The notes beneath the pieces were generated by a model that was given only the letters and a program-made list of their open reading frames with translations, was not told the origin of the DNA and searched no databases. A stretch of DNA of 11,191 bases from Actinomycetes bacterium (lineage in GTDB: Bacteria; Actinomycetota; Actinomycetes; Streptosporangiales; Streptosporangiaceae): NCBI GenBank assembly GCA_025964635.1, contig JAOPYP010000207.1, positions 1 to 11,191 on the forward strand. Reading direction: 5' to 3'. A program made the position numbers and the translations under genes. Within the stretch, counting starts at the first letter, position 1. Each line of letters starts with the position of its first letter. Below are positions 6,999 to 11,191 of the stretch, one piece after another.

Positions 6999-7637
6999 TC
7001 AGCTGTCACGGTCCAGCCGGCTGGCCAGGAACTCGTCCGGGTCCAGGTAGTACGGGTTGTCGATGACCATGCCGCCGAGGAGCGCCTTGGGGTGGGTCTT
7101 CAGCACGTCCATGATCAGGTCCCCGGAGCACCGGGTCAGGTCGTAGAGGCAGAGGTTGACCTGGGGGAAGTTCGACATGATCCGGTTGAGCTCGGATTCG
7201 TAGCCCATCAGGTCGCTGACCACGCCCTCGTCGCGGTGCGCCCAGCTCATGTCGCCGATGTTGCGGGCCCGCACGGGACCGTCCGGGCGGGGGCGCTCCC
7301 CACCCGGGCTCTGGCGGGCCTTGCCCTCCCAGAACCTCAGCATCCGCTCGGGCAGGAAGCCGCCGTCGGCCAGGTAGGTGCCGTAAGCGTCGAGCACCTC
7401 GAGCTGGCGGTCCGCCACGTAGGGGTCCACCTCGATGTGCTCGGACATGCTGGCCAGCACGTCATCCGGGGTGCAGCTGTCCACCACGCACGTGCACTTG
7501 TCGCCCGCCTTGAGCCCTTCGACCAGGAAAGGGATCAGGATCTCGTCGCGCTCGGAGGGCTGGCGGTAGAACCCGCAGATGTGATCCCCCACGCGCAGCT
7601 GCAGGCCCAGCCCCTCACGGGCCACCTCTGCGGTCAT
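6999..7637 (-). CDS. Stand-alone MEDS (DcmR-type) sensory domain protein
   Basis: A 212-residue protein that is almost entirely a MEDS domain, named for methanogen/methylotroph proteins and the dichloromethane regulator DcmR, and predicted to sense simple hydrocarbon derivatives. Diagnostic segments are RVGDHICGFY (15-24), FLVEGLKAGDKCTCVV (37-52), the central SWAH (131-134), LCLYDLTRCSGDLIMDVLKT (162-181) and HPKALLGGMVIDNPYYLDPD (182-201). DcmR itself carries a DNA-binding domain, but none is present here, so this protein would need a partner regulator or kinase, or may bind ligand without direct output. Six cysteines (21, 48, 50, 55, 163, 170), three within eight residues, could be redox- or metal-sensitive. 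The ATG at 7637 follows a strong GGGGAGGG ribosome-binding site. A long hairpin lies just upstream, and the peptidase gene follows after 2 bp. Confidence 0.87.
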   Translation of the reverse strand: MTAEVAREGLGLQLRVGDHICGFYRQPSERDEILIPFLVEGLKAGDKCTCVVDSCTPDDVLASMSEHIEVDPYVADRQLEVLDAYGTYLADGGFLPERMLRFWEGKARQSPGGERPRPDGPVRARNIGDMSWAHRDEGVVSDLMGYESELNRIMSNFPQVNLCLYDLTRCSGDLIMDVLKTHPKALLGGMVIDNPYYLDPDEFLASRLDRDS

Positions 7638-7655
7638 ACGCCCTCCCCTGGAGCC

Positions 7656-7687
7656 CGGCCCCAGGTGACACCTGCCACCTGGGGCCG
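7656..7687. promoter_or_regulatory. Perfect 12-bp inverted repeat (hairpin) upstream of the MEDS gene
   Basis: CGGCCCCAGGTG at 7656-7667 and CACCTGGGGCCG at 7676-7687 are perfect reverse complements around an 8-base loop. The element ends 18 bases before the MEDS start codon, immediately upstream of its ribosome-binding site, and lies after the end of the MetE-like gene. It has no T tract. It could be an RNA hairpin that attenuates or terminates read-through from the MetE-like gene, or a DNA operator for a dimeric regulator. Confidence 0.6.
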
Positions 7688-7692
7688 ACGTT

Positions 7693-7789
7693 ACAGCGTC
7701 GGAGCGTGCTCCGACAGTGCTGTCAGAGCGTGCTGCGCCCGGTGCTGTCAGAGCGTGCTCCGACGGTGCTGTCAGAGCGTGCTGCGCAC
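7693..7789. repeat. Four tandem ~24-bp repeats with palindromic core
   Basis: Units at about 7693-7715, 7716-7740, 7741-7764 and 7765-7789 share the core GTGCTGTCAGAGCGTGCT, exact in the last three and diverged in the first. Ends alternate: the first and third units finish GCTCCGAC, the second and fourth GCTGCGCxC, giving a higher-order period of about 49 bp. The first unit contains a perfect dyad GTCGGAGC-GT-GCTCCGAC at 7698-7715. The last unit covers the stop codon and final codons of the MetE-like gene. The array fills most of the 134-bp gap before the MEDS gene. Confidence 0.8.
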
Positions 7790-8812
7790 GGTGGCGGCCG
7801 CCTGCCCCATGTTGCGCAGCTTGGCGTAGGCGGCGGTCCGGCTGAAGTAGCCCAGCCCGCAATCCGGGGCGACCAGCAGCCGGTCGGCCGGCACGACCTC
7901 CAGCGCGCGCCGGATCCGCCCCTCGATCTGCTCGGCCGTCTCCACCTGGAGGTTTTTCGCGTCCACCACACCCACGCCGAGCACCTTGTCGGTGGGGAAG
8001 TCGCGGAACGCCTCCAGCTCGTCGAAGCCCTTGTTGGTGAACTCCAGGTGGATCACGTCGGCGGGCGACTCCTTGAACAGCGGCATCATCTCCGCGGCGT
8101 GCCCGTCGAACACGTCCCGCTGCCCGTCCACGCTGCCGTAGCAGATGTGCCAGAACTTGATCGCGTCCACGCCGTCGAACATGATGTTCTGCATCTCGAT
8201 CTGCCACATGTCCTGCGTGTACGGGGCGAGCACGTCGATCAGCTGTACCGCTTCCAGGCCCATGCTGACCAGGTACTTCAGTTCCTGGTTCATGGCCACG
8301 GCCAGGTCCCGGGCTACCGCTACCTGGTCGCCGTAGTACTCGTCCTTGACGATGATGCTCTGCTGCGCCGGGCCGAGGAACGCCACCTTGAACGGCTTGT
8401 CGGTGACGTCCTGCATGGTCATGACCACGCTCTCGAAGATGGGCCGCTCCCAGGTGATCTTGCCCTTGACCACGGCCTGGTAGAACGGCCGGTACTTCGG
8501 CCCGTCACCGGGGGGCCCGTACGGGGCGAACCCGCCGAGGTTTTCCGGGATGAAGTGGAAGATCGGCTCCAGCTGGAAGCCGGGCGCCTCCCACTCGTAG
8601 TACTGGGCGCCGTCGCACAGGATGTCGAGCCCGGCCTTCTCCTGCTCGTGCGCGCAGATATGGCAGGCGTCCTCGTAGGCCACCCGCTTGTTGTGGCTGC
8701 GGTAGACCGGCTCGCTCAGCGAGCCGAGCACCCGGCCCTGCAGCCAGTGCGGCCGGGGGAACGCCGATACCGCCGAGACGGGCAGCAGGACGTCTTCTCC
8801 GCGAATCTCCAT
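7772..8812 (-). CDS. MetE C-terminal-fold zinc alkyltransferase (epoxyalkane:CoM transferase-like)
   Basis: A 346-residue single-domain protein of the UROD/MetE superfamily, half the size of full MetE and near the size of epoxyalkane:coenzyme M transferase. Predicted zinc ligands are His222 and Cys224 in WHICYG, Glu257 in HLEF and Cys318 in APDCGL, matching the His-x-Cys...Glu...Cys set of MetE, which activates a thiol for alkyl transfer. The N-terminal VSAFPRPHWLQGR (15-27) corresponds to the usual T/V-G-S-F/Y-P-R loop. A second motif, CHIC at 50-53, is unusual. Methionine synthesis is possible, as in core-MetE proteins, but the genes around it are catabolic, and a thiol (coenzyme M, mycothiol or other) attacking an epoxide or alkyl group fits better. 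The ATG at 8812 has a weak AAAGG upstream at longer than normal spacing. It follows the E1 beta gene after 53 bp. Confidence 0.8.
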   Translation of the reverse strand: MEIRGEDVLLPVSAVSAFPRPHWLQGRVLGSLSEPVYRSHNKRVAYEDACHICAHEQEKAGLDILCDGAQYYEWEAPGFQLEPIFHFIPENLGGFAPYGPPGDGPKYRPFYQAVVKGKITWERPIFESVVMTMQDVTDKPFKVAFLGPAQQSIIVKDEYYGDQVAVARDLAVAMNQELKYLVSMGLEAVQLIDVLAPYTQDMWQIEMQNIMFDGVDAIKFWHICYGSVDGQRDVFDGHAAEMMPLFKESPADVIHLEFTNKGFDELEAFRDFPTDKVLGVGVVDAKNLQVETAEQIEGRIRRALEVVPADRLLVAPDCGLGYFSRTAAYAKLRNMGQAAATVRSTL

Positions 8813-8823
8813 TGATCTCAGCC

Positions 8824-8880
8824 TTTCTGCTGACGGGTACTGCTCTGCTAGCTGGTCTGCTGGGGCTAGCCGGTACTGCT
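8824..8880. repeat. CTGCT-rich spacer with repeated GCTAGC and GGTACTGCT
   Basis: The gap between the E1 beta stop and the MetE-like start, extending slightly into the E1 beta 3' end, is made of short repeated words. GGTACTGCT occurs at 8836-8844 and 8872-8880, GCTAGC at 8847-8852 and 8865-8870, and CTGCT several times between. The stop codon of the E1 beta gene is inside the second GCTAGC. It looks like a decayed tandem repeat; a regulatory role is not shown. Confidence 0.45.
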
Positions 8881-9879
8881 GAGTGGGCGGCTGGCGCCCA
8901 GCACGCCACGCACCGCCCCGGCGATCCGGGACACCGACACGTCCACCTCGGCCTCGAGGGACGCGGCCACCGGCAGCGGCACGTTGCCGCCGCTGACCCG
9001 GGTGACCGGGGCGGCCAGGTCGCCGAACGCCTCCTGCGCCGCGATCGCCGCGATCGAAGCGCCCCAGCCGAGCTGGCCGGGGTTCTCCTCGGCCACCACC
9101 AGCCGCCCGGTGCGGGCGACCGAGCTGAGCACCGCGGCCGCGTCCAGCGGCACCAGCGTCCGCAGGTCGATGACCTCGGCCTCGATGCCCTCCGCGGCCA
9201 GCTCGTCCGCCGCGGCCAGGCAGGTGCCGACCGTGATGGACAGCCCGACGAGGGTCACGTCCCGCCCGGCCCGGACGGTGCGGGCCTGGCCCAGCGGCAG
9301 CACGTGCTCACCGTCGGGCCCGGTGTCGGGCATGGCCTCCTTGCGGCCATACAGCGCCTTGTGCTCGAAGACCACGACCGGGTCGTCATCCCGGATGGCC
9401 GCGGCCAGCAGCCCGAACGCCTCGGCAGGGCCGGCTGGTGAGGCGATCTTCAGGCCGGGCACGGTCATGGCCCAGTTCTCCACGGACTGGCCGTGCTGGC
9501 TGCCGAACCCCAGCCCGCCGGAGCCGTTCGCGCCGCGCAGCACCAGCGGCAGGCTGACCTGGCCGCCGGTCATGTAGCGGACCTTCGCGATCTCGTTGGC
9601 CACCTGGTCCCAGCAGGTCGCGTAGAAGTCGGCGAACATGATCTCGGCGACCGGCCGCAGCCCGGCCATGGCCGCGCCCATGGCCGCGCCCGCGATGGCC
9701 TGCTCGGAGATCGGCGTGTCCCAGACCCGGTCCGCCCCGAACCGCTCGCGCAGCCCCCCGGTGGTCTTGAACACCCCGCCGGAGGCAACGTCCTCGCCGA
9801 GCAGCACGACCCGGTCGTCCCGGGCCATCTCCTGGGCCAGCGCGGCCGCGACGGCCTGCCGATAGGTCAGTTCCGCCAT
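8866..9879 (-). CDS. Thiamine-diphosphate dehydrogenase E1 beta subunit (PdhB/AcoB-like)
   Basis: A 337-residue E1 beta subunit. The pyrimidine-binding transketolase domain comes first, with LLGEDV (26-31), Glu59 in DTPISEQ that contacts the cofactor aminopyrimidine, and MFADF (81-85); His129 in GSQHGQS is the likely conserved active-site histidine. The C-terminal transketolase domain follows (about 205-330), including LVGLSITVGTCLAA and VIDLRTLVPLD. With the alpha subunit it should form an alpha2beta2 enzyme that decarboxylates a 2-oxo acid or cleaves an acetoin-like hydroxyketone. The ATG at 9879 has GGGAG about eight bases upstream and overlaps the alpha gene end by 13 bp. Normally E1 passes its product to a lipoyl E2, but the next genes encode a MetE-like zinc protein and a sensor, so E2/E3 must be elsewhere or not needed. 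Confidence 0.92.
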   Translation of the reverse strand: MAELTYRQAVAAALAQEMARDDRVVLLGEDVASGGVFKTTGGLRERFGADRVWDTPISEQAIAGAAMGAAMAGLRPVAEIMFADFYATCWDQVANEIAKVRYMTGGQVSLPLVLRGANGSGGLGFGSQHGQSVENWAMTVPGLKIASPAGPAEAFGLLAAAIRDDDPVVVFEHKALYGRKEAMPDTGPDGEHVLPLGQARTVRAGRDVTLVGLSITVGTCLAAADELAAEGIEAEVIDLRTLVPLDAAAVLSSVARTGRLVVAEENPGQLGWGASIAAIAAQEAFGDLAAPVTRVSGGNVPLPVAASLEAEVDVSVSRIAGAVRGVLGASRPLSSTG

Positions 9880-10844
9880 TGCCAGCTCCCGTCGCTCCAC
9901 ACGTCGGTCCAGGCCCCGGCGGGGTCCGGCGCGGGACGGGCCAGCACCTGCCGGGCCAGCTCGGCCAGGTCGGCCTTGATCCGTGCGTCGATCTCGTCCA
10001 GCTTCCCGGCGGCCGTGCCCTCCGCGGTCAGCGTCGCGCGGGTGCGCAGCAGCGGGTCCCGCTCGCGCCACCGCGCGACTTCCTCCGCCGGGCGGTACGC
10101 GCCCCCATCCGCGGCCGAGTGGCCCTTGAGCCGGTAGGTCTGCGCCTCGACCAGGCTCGGCCCGTGCCCGTCCCGGGCCGCGCGGACCGCGTCGCCGACC
10201 ACCTCCCGGACCGCGGCGACGTCGTTCCCGTCCACCACGATCCGGTCCAGCCCGTAGGCGGCGGCCCGGTCGGCGGCGGGCAGCGCGACCGGGATCACGT
10301 CCCCGATCGGGGTGTACTCCATGTACCAGTTGTTCTCGCACACGAACACGACCGGCAGCCGCCACACCGCGGCCAGGTTGACCGCCTCGTGGAACGCCCC
10401 GATGTTGGTGGCCCCGTCGCCGAAGAAGCACACGGTGACCTGCCCGGTGCGGCGGATCCGGGCCGCCCAGGCCAGCCCGCAGGCAACCGGCAGGTGCGCG
10501 CCGACGATCGCGTAGGAGCCGTAGTAGCCGTGCTCGACGCTGGTGATGTGCATGGACCCGCCCTTGCCGCCGCAGATCCCGCCCTCGCGGCCGAGCAGCT
10601 CGGCCAGGACCGCGTCGGCCGGGGCGCCGCGGGCCAGCGCGTGCGCATGGCCCCGGTAGGTACCCAGCGAGTAGTCGCCGGGGCGGAGCACGGACGCGGC
10701 CCCGACCGCGACCGCCTCCTGGCCGAGCCCGAGGTGGACCGGGCCGTGGATCAGCCCTTGCCGGTACAGCGAATCGGCCCGCTCCTCGAAATGCCGCAGG
10801 AAACACATCTGCTCGAACAGTTCCAGGTCATCGGGGACGCCCAT
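9867..10844 (-). CDS. Thiamine-diphosphate dehydrogenase E1 alpha subunit (PdhA/AcoA-like)
   Basis: A 325-residue E1 alpha subunit. The thiamine-diphosphate/Mg motif runs from GDGATN (142-147) to ENN (170-172) with the expected spacing. Other family marks are LIHGPVHLGLGQEAVAVG (31-48), YRGHAHALARG (63-73, active-site His66), GGKGGSMHI (92-100) and the phosphorylation-loop region YRLKGHSAADGGAYR (237-251). Sequence features cannot separate pyruvate from acetoin dehydrogenase confidently; the short length and loop lean toward acetoin dehydrogenase-like or branched enzymes. An upstream in-frame start at 10919 would add 25 Arg-rich residues that do not look like the family, so ATG at 10844 is preferred. 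No ribosome-binding site precedes it, but TAGCGT seven bases upstream suggests a leaderless transcript. It begins the E1 / MetE-like gene run, downstream of a PucR-type regulator gene. Confidence 0.9.
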   Translation of the reverse strand: MGVPDDLELFEQMCFLRHFEERADSLYRQGLIHGPVHLGLGQEAVAVGAASVLRPGDYSLGTYRGHAHALARGAPADAVLAELLGREGGICGGKGGSMHITSVEHGYYGSYAIVGAHLPVACGLAWAARIRRTGQVTVCFFGDGATNIGAFHEAVNLAAVWRLPVVFVCENNWYMEYTPIGDVIPVALPAADRAAAYGLDRIVVDGNDVAAVREVVGDAVRAARDGHGPSLVEAQTYRLKGHSAADGGAYRPAEEVARWRERDPLLRTRATLTAEGTAAGKLDEIDARIKADLAELARQVLARPAPDPAGAWTDVWSDGSWQWRN

Positions 10845-10851
10845 GATCTGG

Positions 10852-10857
10852 ACGCTA
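10852..10857 (-). promoter_or_regulatory. Candidate -10 element for a leaderless E1 alpha mRNA
   Basis: On the minus strand TAGCGT is followed by seven bases and then the ATG at 10844. A TANNNT element at this distance is the usual arrangement for leaderless actinobacterial genes, where transcription starts at the A of the start codon. This would explain the absence of a ribosome-binding site. A six-base match is weak evidence alone. Confidence 0.4.
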
Positions 10858-10896
10858 CGGTGGCGCCGCGGACCCGGCCTCGTCCTGGCAGGCCTA

Positions 10897-10930
10897 ACTG
10901 AGCCCCGGGCCTGCAACACGCAGGCTCAGT
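10897..10930. promoter_or_regulatory. Inverted repeat upstream of E1 alpha gene
   Basis: ACTGAGCC at 10897-10904 pairs with GGCTCAGT at 10923-10930. Overlapping this, GGGCCTGC (10907-10914) can pair with GCAGGCTC (10920-10927) around AACAC, with one G-U pair. The element lies 53-86 bp upstream of the E1 alpha start and downstream of the PucR-type gene stop, so it could be an operator for the E1 promoter or part of a terminator for the regulator transcript. No T tract is present. Confidence 0.4.
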
Positions 10931-10944
10931 GCGCCCCGGGTTCA

Positions 10945-11020
10945 GCCTGCCGGGTCACCATGGGCTTGCCGGGTCACTGAGGGCCTGCCGGGTCACTGAG
11001 GGCCTGCAGGGTCACGTAAG
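10945..11020. repeat. Four tandem 19-bp direct repeats
   Basis: Units at 10945-10963, 10964-10982, 10983-11001 and 11002-11020 follow the consensus GCCTGCCGGGTCACTGAGG. The second and third differ by one base; the outer two diverge at their ends. The array spans the last 15 codons and stop of the PucR-type gene and continues into the gap before E1 alpha. The unit length is not a multiple of three, so the repeats have shifted the reading frame in which the regulator ends. Confidence 0.85.
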
Positions 11021-11191
11021 CCCGGGTCGCGAGCTGCAGGTTGAAGTGGATCTCGGGGTTACCCAGATCGAAACCACTCAGCTCGCGGATCCGCTGCAGC
11101 CGGTACTTCAGCGTGCTGCGGTGCACAGACAGCGCCCGGGAGGTGGCCTCGTATCCGCCGCCGTGCTGCAGGTACTGGATCAGCGTCTTGA
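10974..11191 (-). CDS. PucR/CdaR-type transcriptional regulator, C-terminal HTH, partial
   Basis: The gene enters from the right edge; 71 complete codons and the stop are in the window. The peptide carries the PucR-family C-terminal helix-turn-helix: TLIQYLQHGGGYEATSRALS, then VHRSTLKYRLQRIREL, then SGFDLGNPEIHFNLQLATRA. The VHRxTLxYRLxRI segment is diagnostic. Members are usually activators of catabolic or stress genes with variable N-terminal sensing regions, which are off the window here. It is codirectional with and about 130 bp upstream of the E1 alpha gene, so it is a candidate regulator of that run. Its last residues (ALSDPAGPQ) come from the 19-bp tandem repeat array and are probably not structured. 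Confidence 0.85.
   Translation of the reverse strand, partial: KTLIQYLQHGGGYEATSRALSVHRSTLKYRLQRIRELSGFDLGNPEIHFNLQLATRAYVTLQALSDPAGPQ

Noticed and set aside
5857..7050. 397-codon plus-strand frame opposite the S9 peptidase
   Set aside because: Composition is shadow-like and no motif is seen, while the minus strand shows a complete catalytic triad.
7656..7687. Classical rho-independent terminator
   Set aside because: The hairpin is strong but no T run follows on either strand, and it abuts the MEDS ribosome-binding site; recorded as an undefined regulatory hairpin instead.
7693..7789. CRISPR-like array
   Set aside because: Repeats are directly adjacent with no unique spacers, so this is a short tandem repeat.

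Overview
The window is very GC-rich with strong G/C preference at third codon positions, short or overlapping gene junctions and occasional GTG starts. The proteins look actinobacterial (a soil actinomycete). No taxonomic marker is present, so the genus is left open. No RNA genes, CRISPR, insertion sequences or integrase genes were seen. No non-coding stretch exceeds about 150 bp.

Layout, right to left, since all genes but one are on the minus strand. (1) 10974-11191: 3' end of a PucR/CdaR-type helix-turn-helix regulator. (2) 9867-10844 and 8866-9879: overlapping genes for the alpha and beta subunits of a thiamine-diphosphate E1 dehydrogenase (pyruvate/acetoin dehydrogenase family), with no E2 or E3 gene in the window. 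(3) 7772-8812: a single-domain zinc protein of the MetE C-terminal / epoxyalkane:coenzyme M transferase fold. (4) 6999-7637: a stand-alone MEDS (DcmR-type) sensory domain. (5) 4849-6996: an oligopeptidase B-like S9 peptidase starting 2 bp after the MEDS stop. (6) 3343-4824, plus strand: a CoA-acylating aldehyde dehydrogenase resembling sulfoacetaldehyde dehydrogenase SauS. (7) Divergent from it, a tightly overlapped minus-strand operon: CoA-disulfide-reductase-like flavoprotein (1813-3207), CoA-transferase alpha (884-1816), CoA-transferase beta (48-887), and the first 18 codons of a probable NDP-forming acyl-CoA synthetase (1-54).

Working idea (inference): an accessory catabolic island that turns a small organic compound into an acyl-CoA. 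The combination of acylating aldehyde dehydrogenase, two-subunit CoA transferase, single-Cys disulfide reductase, acyl-CoA synthetase and MetE/EaCoMT-fold zinc transferase resembles, from memory, the genes around etnE in ethene/vinyl chloride-degrading actinobacteria. The MEDS protein belongs to a domain predicted to sense simple hydrocarbon derivatives. No alkene monooxygenase and no coenzyme M biosynthesis gene is visible, and an acetoin dehydrogenase-like E1 pair is present instead. The substrate and thiol carrier may therefore differ from the known pathway. Simpler readings, such as acetoin-type cleavage or sulfonate metabolism, remain open.

Several junctions carry short tandem or inverted repeats: four 19-bp units at 10945-11020, four ~24-bp units plus a 12-bp-stem hairpin at 7656-7789, and an inverted repeat at 10897-10930. 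All lie next to genes of the proposed pathway and are candidate regulatory sites.
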